NCBI GenBank assembly: GCA_026002935.1
Contig: BPGH01000001.1
Span: forward strand, 2,033,965 to 2,097,964
DNA from: Acidimicrobiia bacterium
GTDB taxonomy: Bacteria > Actinomycetota > Acidimicrobiia > IMCC26256 > PALSA-610
Length of the DNA: 64,000 nt
Direction of reading: 5' to 3'
The position numbers were made by a program, and so were the translations under genes. Below, piece after piece: positions 17,773 through 27,642 of this stretch. The notes under the pieces are model-generated. The model was not told the origin of the DNA. It saw only the letters and a program-made list of their open reading frames with translations, and did not search any database. The stretch's first letter is position 1. Each line of letters starts with the position of its first letter.

Positions 17773-19137
17773 CTACCGGCCGGGTCGCGCCGGGCCCGCC
17801 ATCCCCGCGCGGGCGGCGGCGACGAGCGTGACGGCCGCGCCCACGAGCACGGCGGGTTCGGCCGCGATGCGGAACCGCTGCTGGCCGTACGTGGCGGCCG
17901 CGACCGCGGCGACGACGGCGAGGGTCACGACGAGCGGGGCGACGGCGGCGCCGCGCCGGCGCGCGAGGACGAAGCCGGCGCCGGCCAGCGGCGCGAGCAC
18001 CCAGAAGGCGACGGTGCCCGCCATCTGCCAGGCCCGCGGCCGCCCCTCGAGGGACTCGAAGTCCACCTGCTGGCGCGGCGCGAACACGCCGAAGGTGCGG
18101 GCGACGCGTACCGCCATCACCTTCGGCAGCGCACCGGCGTGGGCGCGTGCGTACGCGAGGCCGTCGTCGCGGTGGTGCGCCGCCGCCTCCGCTTCGTCGA
18201 ACGCCGGGTCCGCGACGTCGAAACCCTCGAAGCAGGCCTGCGCCTGCGGCAGGTCGCGTGCGGCGTCCCCGTGGCTCGAGAAGGTCTCACGCCACTGCCC
18301 GAGCTGCTCCCCCGCGTAGGTGGCGTCACAGTTCGCCCCGTCGAGCAGGGTCGCGTAGTTGGTCGACACCGGGACGAACGCGTGGAGGCGCACGGCGTTG
18401 CGGATGGTCCACGGCGCGACGCAGCCCACCATGACCGCGGCGGCCGCGGCGACGAGCGCGACCCGGCGCGCCGGCGCGATCCCGCCGCGCGCGGCCACGC
18501 CGCAGGCGAGCGCGACCGCCGCGCCGAGGAAGAGGCCCTCCGCGCGCGTCAGGGCGGCCGCGCCGGCCGCCGCGCCGAGCGCCGCGAAGGCCGGGAGCGA
18601 CGGGCGGGCGATCGCGCGCTGGGCGGCGAGGAGCACGACGACGACGAGCGGCGCGTACAGGGCCTCGGCCATCCCGGTCGCCTCGGGGAGGATCAGCATG
18701 GGGTAGGCGGCGCCGAGTGCGGCGGCGACGATCCCGACGCGGCGCCCGCCGATGCGGCGCCCGAGGAGGCCGAGGAGCACCACGGTGCCCCCGCCCACGA
18801 ACGCGAGCACGACGCGGTGGGCGTGGGTGCTCTCGGCGCCCAGCGCGGACGGGATCGCGAGGAGCGCGGGGAACAGCGGCGGGTACTCGGCCGTCGGCCG
18901 GCGCACGCCGAGCAGGAGCTCGTCGAACGGCCGGACGTAGCCCGCGCCCTCGGCGAGGTTGACCGCGAGCAGACGGTAGGCGGACGCGTCGCCGATCTCG
19001 GGCACCTGCGGGTCCACGACCGCGACGAACGCGAGGCGCAGGACCACCGCGGCCACCGCGACGGCGGCGAGCGCGGCCGCGAACGGGGGCCGGCGGGCGG
19101 GCGGGCGCGGCGGTCCGGTGCCCGCCGCGTCCGTCAT
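17773..19137 (-). CDS. GT39/PMT-like membrane glycosyltransferase
   Basis: The 454-residue protein starts at an ATG at 19137 and has about ten membrane segments. The first loop is IGDASAYRLLAVNLAEGAGY and then EYPPLFPALLAIPSALG; the corresponding blocks of the gene at 14659 are DPGGDAYFYHAGANLLADGH and EHPPLYLVYLAIPSALG. LTRAEGLFLGAAVAL is the TRxE helix of GT39-like enzymes. The soluble insertion contains LLDGANCDATYAGEQLG and a later single cysteine. The role would be transfer of a sugar from a polyprenyl-phosphate donor outside the membrane. It heads the operon with the small protein and the GMC oxidoreductase and is divergent from the gene at 19173. Confidence 0.8.
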   Translation of the reverse strand: MTDAAGTGPPRPPARRPPFAAALAAVAVAAVVLRLAFVAVVDPQVPEIGDASAYRLLAVNLAEGAGYVRPFDELLLGVRRPTAEYPPLFPALLAIPSALGAESTHAHRVVLAFVGGGTVVLLGLLGRRIGGRRVGIVAAALGAAYPMLILPEATGMAEALYAPLVVVVLLAAQRAIARPSLPAFAALGAAAGAAALTRAEGLFLGAAVALACGVAARGGIAPARRVALVAAAAAVMVGCVAPWTIRNAVRLHAFVPVSTNYATLLDGANCDATYAGEQLGQWRETFSSHGDAARDLPQAQACFEGFDVADPAFDEAEAAAHHRDDGLAYARAHAGALPKVMAVRVARTFGVFAPRQQVDFESLEGRPRAWQMAGTVAFWVLAPLAGAGFVLARRRGAAVAPLVVTLAVVAAVAAATYGQQRFRIAAEPAVLVGAAVTLVAAARAGMAGPARPGR

Positions 19138-19155
19138 GGCGGGCGATCGTATCCG

Positions 19156-19161
19156 TACGAT
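19156..19161 (+). promoter_or_regulatory. -10 element TACGAT
   Basis: TACGAT lies 11 nt before the ATG at 19173 in the 35-bp divergent gap, so transcription would start at or a few bases before the ATG. This is an inference from position. Confidence 0.4.
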
Positions 19162-19172
19162 GGCCGGCGGGC

Positions 19173-20990
19173 ATGCGTACCCCGGCCGCGTCCAGCCTCG
19201 GTGGTCCGGTGCCGGACGCGGCCGGCGACGCCGGCCCGGCGACCGGTCCGCCGCCGCGGCGCGACGCCCTCCTGTTCGCCGCCGTCACGGCCGCGGCGCT
19301 CGCGCCGCTCGTCGCGGCGGTCGTGTCGGTCGCGGGCGCGCCGTGGCACCCCGTCGGCGACCACGCGATCGAGATGCTGCGGATCGGCGAGGTGGGCACG
19401 CGCCACACGCCGCTGGTCGGCGTGTACTCGCGCTTCGGGTGGGACCACCCCGGTCCGCTCGCGTTCCACGTGCTCGCACCGTTCCGATGGCTGCTCGGCG
19501 ACGGCGGGGTGCTGCTCGGCGTCGGCGTGCTGAACGCCGTGGCGATCGGCGGCGCGGTCGCGGTCGCACGCCGCCGCGGCGGGAACGCCCTCGCGGCGAC
19601 GGTCGCGGCAGTGGCCCTGGCGCTCGTCGCGGGCCTCGGCACCGACCTGCTCGTCGACCCCTGGAACCCGTGGCTCGCGGTGCTGCCCTTCTGGTGCTGC
19701 GTGCTGCTCGCCTGGGCCGTCCTCGAGGGTGACACCGCGGCGCTGCCGTGGCTCGTGCTCGCGGGGTCGTTCGCGGTGCAGGCGCACGCCGGCTACGCGC
19801 CGCTCGTCGCGGGCCTCGGCGTCCTCGCCGCCGCCACCGCGGTGATCGCGCACCGGCGCACGCCCGGCTCCGCGCGCCACGCGGGGATCGCGGCGGCCGT
19901 GGGCCTCGTCTGCTGGGCACTGCCCCTGTGGGACCAGGCGTTCGGGTCCGGCAACCTCGGCGCGATCCTCGAGGCCGCGCGCGACCCGCGGGACCCGGCG
20001 CTCGGGTGGGAGTTCGCCCACGGCGTGTTCGGCGTGCAGCTCGGGCCGCGCCTGCCCTGGGTGACGGGCGACGACGTCAGCGTGCTCGGGACCGCCGCGA
20101 CCGGCTCGACGTGGTTCGCGACCGGCGTGGTCGGCGCGGTCGTGGTGCTCGGGGCGCTCGCCGCGGCCCGCGGCGCGCGCGCCGCCGGCCGGTTCGCGGC
20201 GGTCGCCGTCGCCTCGGTCGGCCTCGCGCTCTTCGCGACGTCGCGGATCAGCGGGCTGACCGGTCCGTACGTCGTGCGCTCCTGGTGGGTCGTCGCCGCC
20301 GCGTGCTGGTGCTCGATCGCGTGGTCGGCGTGGTGCCTGGCCGCCCGCCCGCCGCGCGTGCGCCGGGTCGCGGCCGCCGGGGCGGGCGCGCTCGTCGCGA
20401 TCGTGGCCGTGGTGCTCGCCGCGGCGGCGGTGCCCGCGTCGGTCCCCGAGCGGGAGCTGTCCGACCAGGTCGGCGTGCTCGCGACGGCGACCGCGCCCCA
20501 CCTCGAGCGCGACGGCCGTTACCGGGTGGCGTGGGTCGACCGGCGCCACCTCGGTGCCGCCGGGGTCGGGGTCTTCCACGCGCTGCGCGAGCGCGGGTTC
20601 GACGTGCGGGTGGACGAGGAGTTCGCGGGCTCGATCGGCGAGCGCTTCGCCACCGGCGACGAGGACGTCGACGGCACCGTGTACGTCGTCGTGCGCGACG
20701 CGCTCGAGGCGGGATGGCGGCCACCGCCCGGCGCCCGGCAGGTCGCGACCGCGGAGCCGCTCACGCCGGCCGAGCTCGCCCGGATGGCCGCGCTCGACCG
20801 CGCGATCCGCGCGGAGGTCGCCGGACTCGACCTCCCGGCGGGCCCGCTGCCGGTCGACCTCCCCGTGGGCCGCGCCACGCTCGTCGAGCACGGCGCCGAC
20901 CCGGACCACGTGCGCGAGCTCCACGAGCTGCGCGCGCCGGTCTCGGGGCACACCGTCTACCTCGTGCCCGCCCCCGGCGGTGCGGACTGA
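19173..20990 (+). CDS. Large multi-spanning membrane protein, GT-C-like (paralogue of 12765-14666)
   Basis: The 605-residue protein has about ten membrane segments and then a soluble tail from about residue 430 (VPERELSDQVGVLATATAPH). The loop HTPLVGVYSRFGWDHPGPLA and the block LLVDPWNPWLAVLPFW match the paralogue at 12765. The tail also matches in plan: both end in a region with an ELARMAALDRAIRAEVAGL or RAEFARLRREVLADLRAAGL helix. The gene is divergent from the GT39-like gene at 17773. The 3' end overlaps that of the convergent methyltransferase gene by 34 bp. Function beyond membrane glycan assembly is not known. Confidence 0.7.
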   Translation: MRTPAASSLGGPVPDAAGDAGPATGPPPRRDALLFAAVTAAALAPLVAAVVSVAGAPWHPVGDHAIEMLRIGEVGTRHTPLVGVYSRFGWDHPGPLAFHVLAPFRWLLGDGGVLLGVGVLNAVAIGGAVAVARRRGGNALAATVAAVALALVAGLGTDLLVDPWNPWLAVLPFWCCVLLAWAVLEGDTAALPWLVLAGSFAVQAHAGYAPLVAGLGVLAAATAVIAHRRTPGSARHAGIAAAVGLVCWALPLWDQAFGSGNLGAILEAARDPRDPALGWEFAHGVFGVQLGPRLPWVTGDDVSVLGTAATGSTWFATGVVGAVVVLGALAAARGARAAGRFAAVAVASVGLALFATSRISGLTGPYVVRSWWVVAAACWCSIAWSAWCLAARPPRVRRVAAAGAGALVAIVAVVLAAAAVPASVPERELSDQVGVLATATAPHLERDGRYRVAWVDRRHLGAAGVGVFHALRERGFDVRVDEEFAGSIGERFATGDEDVDGTVYVVVRDALEAGWRPPPGARQVATAEPLTPAELARMAALDRAIRAEVAGLDLPAGPLPVDLPVGRATLVEHGADPDHVRELHELRAPVSGHTVYLVPAPGGAD

Positions 20991-21803
20991 CGGCCCGCGC
21001 CCGGCTGCGACCGGACCGGCGGCCGCGGCGCGCGGGCGACGGCGAACAGGACGGGCGTCGTCGCCGTGATCGCGTCCGTGACGCACAGGTGCTCCGCGCC
21101 GATCCCCGACCCGACCCCGGACCGGTCGCGGCCGAGCAGGCGGTACACGACCGGGAGCGCCCGCTCGTAGGCCCAGACGTATGCACGCCGCGGGACGCGG
21201 TGGCGCACGCCGAGCACGTCGAGGCGCAGGAGGCGTTCGCCGCTCGCCCGTCTGCGCCGCGAAGTCCGCGTGCAGCACCTCGTCGCCCTCGAGCCCGAGG
21301 CAGTCGACCTCCTCGAAGAACAGCGAGAGCATCGACACCAGGTGCTGCGGCTCGAACAGGTAGAGGTGGAACGGGTTCTCGAAGTCTGCGGGCGCGTTCG
21401 GGGTGATCACGAACGCGGTCCCGTCGCGCCGGAGCACCCGTGCGAGCTCGGCGACGTGGGTCACCGGGTTCGCGAAGTGCTCGATGACGTGCGACGACAC
21501 GATCGAGTCGACGCAGCGGTCGCGCAGGGCCAGGCGTGCGCCGTCCATCGCGCCGAACCGCACACCCGCGCCGCCGTGCCGGCGGGCGGCCTCGACGAGG
21601 GTGGGCGCGTGGTAGTCGGCGCCGATCACGCGGCGCCCGTGCCCCGTGAGGCGCGCGGTCTCGTCGCCCGTGCCGCAGCCGACGTCGACGACGATCCCGG
21701 GCCCGAGACGCGCGGCGACCTCCCGGTAGCCCGCGTCGTGCAGCGCGAGCAGCGAGTCGGGGGTGACCCCCTGCAGCGGCCGTTCGCCCGTGAGCCTCGC
21801 CAT
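20957..21803 (-). CDS. Class I SAM-dependent methyltransferase (one frameshift)
   Basis: The protein begins MARLTGERPLQGVTPDSLLA at 21803 and shows a full Methyltransf_11-type core: IVVDVGCGTGDETARLTGHG (motif I), IGADYHAPTLVEAA (motif II), SIVSSHVIEHFANPVTHVAE and LRRDGTAFVITPNAP. The reading frame breaks near 21240, after VLHADFAAQ. A different frame continues as LLRLDVLGVRHRVPRRAYVW and ends at 20957. The total length with the break repaired is about 282 residues. The C-terminal part is of the kind seen in methyltransferases near O-antigen or capsule loci; the substrate is unknown. Confidence 0.8.
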
Positions 21804-21997
21804 CGTCCCTTCCCGGTCCCCGGGCCGCCCCCGGGCCGCGGTGCCCCGACGGTGCCCCGACCGGACGGCCCCGCCCGGCGCGCCGGGGTGCGCGCGGCGC
21901 GCGCCCGGCGCGCGCCCGGCCGTGCCGTCCCCGCCCGCCAGGGCGGCCGAGCGTACACTGCGCGCGCCCCGACGCCGGTCAGCAGAGGCCCCTGCCC

Positions 21998-23195
21998 GTG
22001 ACGGAAGCCGAACGCGCGCCCGCGCCGCCCGTTCCCGAGGACGTGATCGACAAGCTCGGCGACATCGCCGCGGCGGCCGGGCTGCGGCGCATCTCGATGC
22101 TCGCCTGGCGCGACCTCGACGACCCCGAGGCCGGGGGCTCGGAGATCCACGCCGCGCACGTCGCGTCCCTGTGGGGACGGGCCGGGATCGAGGTGACGAT
22201 GCGGACCTCGCACGCCCCCGGCCGCGCGCAGGTCGCGTGGCGCGACGGCTACCGCGTGATCCGCAAGGCCGGCCGCTACCTCGTGTTCCCGCGTGCCGCG
22301 TTCAGCGAGATGATGGGCTGGCACGGTGCGAGCGACGCGCTCGTCGAGATCTGGAACGGCATGCCGTGGTTCTCGCCCGTGTGGGCGCGCCGGCCCCGCG
22401 TGGTCTGGCTGCACCACGTGCACGACACGATGTGGGAGATGACGCTCCCGCCGCGGCTCGCCCGCCTCGGGCGCACGATCGAGTTCGGTGTCGCACCGCC
22501 GCTGTACCGGCGCACGCCGATCGTCACGCTGTCGGAGTCCTCCAAGCGGGAGCTGGTCGAACGGCTGCGGTTCTCGCCCGGGCGCGTCCACGTCGTGCCG
22601 CCCGGCGTCGACGCGCGCTTCGTCCCCGGGCGGGGAGAAGTCGCCGACGCCGCTGGTCGTCGCGGTGGGGCGGCTCGTCCCCGTCAAGCGCCACCACCTG
22701 CTCGTCGACGCGCTCGCCGAGGTGCGCGAGCGGTTCCCCGACCTGCGGGCGGTGATCGTCGGCGAGGGCTACGAGCGCGACCGGATCGAGGCCCGGGTCC
22801 GCGAGCTCGACGCCGAGGAGTGGTGCTCGCTCCCCGGGTACCTGCCCGACGACCAGCTCGTCGATCTCTACCGCCGCGCGTGGGTCGTCGCCTCCGCGTC
22901 CGCGCACGAGGGGTGGGGCATGACGCTCACCGAGGCCGCGGCGTGCGGGACGCCGGCCGTCGCGACGCGCATCCCCGGCCACGAGGACGCAGTGCGCGAC
23001 GGCTGGAGCGGGCTGCTCGTCGACGACCCGCGCGGCCTGGCGCCGGCGCTCACGGCGGTGCTGGGTGACGGCGGCTTGCGCGCGCGCCTGGCGCGCAACG
23101 CGCTCTCGCGCGCCTCCGAGCTCACGTGGGCCGCGACCGCGCGCGGCACGCTCGAGGTGCTCGCGGCCGAGGCCATCCGCCTGCGCCGGCCGTGA
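21998..23195 (+). CDS. GT4-family glycosyltransferase (one frameshift)
   Basis: The GTG at 21998 starts a GT-B enzyme of about 399 residues. The N-terminal domain has RRISMLAWRDLDDPEAGGSE followed by HAAHVASLWGRAGIEVTMRT, and VWLHHVHDTMWEM and TLSESSKRELVERL follow. The frame breaks near 22630 (an extra G in the CCGGGCGGGG stretch). The C-terminal domain continues with PLVVAVGRLVPVKRHHLLVD, VIVGEGYERDRIEA and the donor-binding block SAHEGWGMTLTEAAACGTPA, which holds the E-x7-E-like motif. Such enzymes use a nucleotide-sugar in the cytoplasm to build glycan chains. Its stop overlaps the start of the AftD-like gene, so the two are coupled. Confidence 0.85.
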
Positions 23196-26100
23196 GCACG
23201 GTCGCGGTGCGCGCGCCGGCGCGGCGCGCCCCCGGGGTGGCGGGCGCACCGCGGCGGCGCTCGGTCGCGCAGCACCTGGCGCTCGCCCTGGTCGCCTACG
23301 TCCCGGTGCTCGCGACCGCGCCCGGCCGCGTGGCCGCCGACACGAAGCAGTACCTGTACCTGGACCCCGGTCGCCTGCTGGGACGGGCCGTCACCATGTG
23401 GGACCCCAACGTGGGGATGGGGACGGTCACGCACCAGACGATCGGCTACCTGTTCCCGATGGGCCCCTTCTACTGGGGCCTCGAACGGCTCGGCGCGCCC
23501 GACTGGGTCGCGCAGCGCCTGTGGCTCGGGTCCATCGTGTTCGCGGCGGGCGCCGGGCGTCCTCGCGCTGATGCGCACCTTCGGGCTGCGGGGCCCCGGC
23601 GTCGTGGTCGCCGCGCTCGCCTACATGCTCTCGCCGTACTCGCTCGACTACGCGGCGCGCATCTCGGTGCTGCTGCTCCCGTGGGCGGCGCTGCCGTGGA
23701 TGATCGCGCTGGTGCGGAAGGCGCTGCGCGACGGCGGGTGGCGCTACCCGGCGATCTTCGCACTGGTCGTGCAGGTGGTGGGCGGCGTCAACGCGACGGC
23801 GCTCATCTTCGCCGGGGTCGGCCCGGTCCTGTGGGTCGCGTACTCGTGGGCGCTCGCGCGCGACGTCGACTGGCGGCGCGCGCTCGGGGTCACGCTCAGG
23901 ACGGGGGTGCTGACCGTCGCGGCGTCGCTGTGGTGGATCGCCGGGCTGTCGATCCAGGGCGGCTACGGCCTCAACATCCTCCGCTACACCGAGACGGTGG
24001 AGGCGGTCGCGCGCACCTCGACGCCGAACGAGGTGCTGCGGGGGCTCGGCTACTGGTTCTTCTACGGGCAGGACCGGCTCGGTCCGTGGATCGAGGCGGC
24101 GGAGAACTACACGCAACGGCCGGTCGTGCTCTTCGCGGGGTACGCGTTGGCGAGCCTCGCGCTGGCGGCCGCAACGCTGGTGCGGTGGCGCCACCGGGCG
24201 TACTTCGTGCTGGCGCTCCTCGCGGGCGTGGTCATCGCGGTCGGTGCGCACCCCTACGCCAGCCCGACCCCGCTCGGCGCCGTGTTCAAGGCCTTCGCCA
24301 CCACGTCCACCGCGGGGCTCGCGCTGCGCAGCACGGCGCGCGCGGTGCCGCTGGTGGTGCTCGCGGTGGCGGTGCTCCTCGGCGTGGGGACCGGCGCGGT
24401 GCACGACGCGCTCCGCCGCAACGGCCGCCCGCTCCTCGCGGGCGCGTCCGTCGGTCTCGTCACGGTCCTCGTGCTCGTCAACTTCCCCGCGCTCGTCGAC
24501 GGCACCTGGTACGGGGAGAACCTGCAGCGCGACGAGGACGTCCCCGCCTACTGGCTGGAGGCCGCCGCGCACCTCGACGCGGGGGACCACTCGACCCGTG
24601 TGCTCGAACTGCCGGGCGCCGACTTCGCGTCCTACCGCTGGGGCAACACCGTCGACCCGATCACCCCGGGGCTCATGGACCGGCCGTACGTGGCCCGCGA
24701 GCTGATCCCCTACGGCGGTCCCGGCACGGCGGACCTCCTCAACGCGCTCGACCGGCGCGCCCAGGAGGGGGTGCTCGACCCCGAGTCGCTCGCGCCGCTG
24801 CTGGCGCGCATGAGCGTCGGGGACCTGGTGCTGCGCAACGACGTGCAGTACGAGCGCTACGACCTCGTGCCGCCGCGCGAGCTGGCCCGCGTCGTCGGCG
24901 CCGCGCCCGGGCTCGGCGAACCCACGGGGTTCGGCCCGCCCGCGCCGTCGGAGCCCGCGGTGCCCCACGAGGACGAGCGGTCCCTCGCGGCGCCGGCCGG
25001 CGAGCCGCCGGACCCGCCGGTGGTCGTGTACCCGGTCGAGGGCGCGCTCCCGATCGTCCGGGCCGAGTCGGCGGCGCGCGCGCCTGTTGGTGGCGGGCGA
25101 CGGCGAGGGGCTCGTCGACGCCGCGGCGGTCGGCCTGCTCGACCGCGCCGGGATCGTCCAGTACGCCGCCTCCTTCACCGACCCCGACGCGCTGGCGGCC
25201 GCCGTCGGCGACGACACCGTCCTCGTGCTCACCGACTCGAACCGCCGCCGGGCCCGCCGCTGGACCTCGGTGCGCGACAACCTCGGCGTGACCGAGCGGC
25301 CCGGCGAGGAGCCGCTGCGCGAGGACCTCGGCGACGCGCGCCTCGACGTGTTCCCCGGCGCGGGCGACGCGAGCCGCACCACCGTCGAGCACCGCGGCGT
25401 GCGCGCCGTCGCGGCGACCTCCTACGGGAACACGATCACCTACACGCCCGAGGACTCGGCGGCGAAGGCGTTCGACGGGGACCTCGGGACCGACTGGCGG
25501 GCCGCCGCGTTCGGGCCGGGCATCGGCGAGCGATTGCGCCTCGAGCTCGACGGCGCGATCACCACGGATCACGTGAACCTCGTGCAGCCGCAGGTGCGGT
25601 CGCGCGACCGGTACGTGACCGAGGTGGAGCTGCGCTTCGACGGCGGGGACCCCGTACGGGTGCGGCTCGACGCGTCGTCGCGCACGCCGAGCGGCCAGAC
25701 CGTGTGGTTCGGGCGGCGGGCGTTCGAGGTGCTGGAGATCGAGATCACGGACCTGAACGTGGGCGAGCGGCGCCTCCACGGCGGCGCGAACGCGGTCGGG
25801 TTCGCGGAGGTCCGCCTGCGCGACGAGTCGGCAGACCGCGACGTCCGCGTCGAGGAGGTCGTGCACATGCCGACCCAGATGCTCGACGCGCTGGGCGCAC
25901 GGTCGCTCGACCACCCCCTCGTCGTCGTCGCCTCCCGCGAGCGGATCGTCCCGGTGCCGCCGCGACGCGACCCCGAGCGCGCCATCCTGCGCGCCTTCGA
26001 GCTCCCGACGGCGCGCGACTTCGCGCTGACGGGCACCGCGCGCATCAGCAGCGAGGCCGACCACGAGGCGATCGCGGACGCGCTCGGCCTGCCCGGGGCC

Positions 26101-27603
26101 GACGAGGGCGGCGTCGACACGGACGCCAGCGAGTTCCTGGCGGGGTGCGTGGCCTGCCGGGCCGACGCGGCCGTCGACGGCGACCCCGCGACGGCCTGGC
26201 GGACGCCGTTCGTGCGGGTGCGCGGGCAGTGGGTCTCCTACGAGACCGCGGCCCCGGTCACGGTCGACCGGCTCGACCTCGCGGTGGTCGCCGACGGGCG
26301 CCACTCGGTGCCGACCCGCCTGCGCGTCGAGGTCGACGGCTCGGTGCGCGACGTGCCGCTGCCGGCCGTCGCCGACGACCCCCGGGAGGGCGCGACGGCG
26401 CAGGTGTCGGTGTCGTTCCCGCCCATGACCGGGCGCACGGTCCGGGTCACGGTGCTCGACGTGCGCGAGACGACGACCTTCGACTTCTACAGCGGCTCCT
26501 ACACCCTGGCGCCCGCCGCGATCGCCGAGCTCGGCGTCCCCGGGCTCGAGCGGGCGTCGGTGCCGAGACGGCTGCCGGACGGGTGCCGGGCCGACCTGCT
26601 CGAGGTCGACGGCGAGCCGGTGGCGGTGCGCCTGACGGGGACGCCGGCCGCCGCCGTGCACGGGGACGCCCTCGCGTTCGAGGCGTGCGGGCCTTCGGGC
26701 GCGCTCCGCCTCGGTGCCGGCGCGCACGAGATCCGGGCCGCGCCCGGCGCCGTGACCGGGATCCAGCTCGACCGGGTCGTGCTCGCGTCCGCGGCCGGGG
26801 GCGCCGCCGGCGAGGTGGCGGGCGGCCGGGTCACGGCGCCCGGCGGGGAACCGACCGCACCGCGCGTGCGCGTGTCGGAGGAGGGGCGCACCCGCGTCCG
26901 GGCACGGGTCGAGGGGGCGGACGGGCCGTTCTGGCTCGTGCTCGGCCAGTCGCACAGCCGCGGCTGGACCGCCCGCGTCGGTGGCGAGGACCTCGGCGAA
27001 CCCCGGCTCGTCGACGGGTACGCGAACGGCTGGTACGTGGACGGGGCGACGGGCGACCTCGAGGTGGTGCTCGAATGGGTGCCGCAGCGGCGCGTGTGGG
27101 CGGCGATCGGGATCTCGCTGGCGGCGGTCGCCGGGTGCCTCGCGATCGTCGCCGTCACGTGGTGGCGGCGGCGGTCGCTCGCCGCGTCGGCCGTCCCGGG
27201 TCCGGGGGACGCGGACGTGGCGCTGCAGTGGCCGGCGGCCCCGGTGCGCGCCCCGCTGCGGGCGCGCCTGCTCGTGGCCGTGGGCGTCGGGGCGCTCGGC
27301 GCGGTCGTGGCCGCGCCCTGGATCGGCGTGCTCGCCTTCGCCGCGGTGGTGGCCGCCTGCCGGTGGGGGTGGGCGCGCCTGGCCCTCGCGCTCGCGCCCG
27401 CGGTGCTCCTGGCGGTCGCGGGCGCCTACGTCGTGGTCGGCCAGGTGCGCTACGAGATCCCGCCGATCTTCGAGTGGCCGACGCTGTTCCCGCGCGCGCG
27501 GACGCTGGCGTGGCTCGCGGTCGTCCTCCTCGCCGGGCACACCGCCGTCGGGCTGCTCGCCGCCGAGCGACCGGCGCGGCGGCCGCCGACGCGGGGCGGG
27601 TAG
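23192..27603 (+). CDS. AftD-like alpha-(1->3)-arabinofuranosyltransferase family protein, DUF3367 (two frameshifts)
   Basis: With two single-base breaks repaired (near 23553 and 25085) this is a protein of about 1470 residues, close to the size of mycobacterial AftD (about 1400). The N-terminal membrane domain has DTKQYLYLDPGRLLGRAVTM and then WDPNVGMGTVTHQTIGYLFP, the first-loop motif of GT-C arabinofuranosyltransferases. A large extracytoplasmic part follows, with two discoidin (F5/8 type C)-like blocks AKAFDGDLGTDWRAAAF and AAVDGDPATAWRTPF, probably sugar-binding. The C-terminus has four or more membrane segments ending at LLAAERPARRPPTRGG. AftD adds branches to arabinan using decaprenyl-phospho-arabinose in mycobacteria; outside that group the glycan is not established. 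It is coupled to the GT4 gene. Confidence 0.85.
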
Positions 27604-27642
27604 CCTCGCCGGCGCCCGGTCCCGGGCGCGGAGGACGACGCC

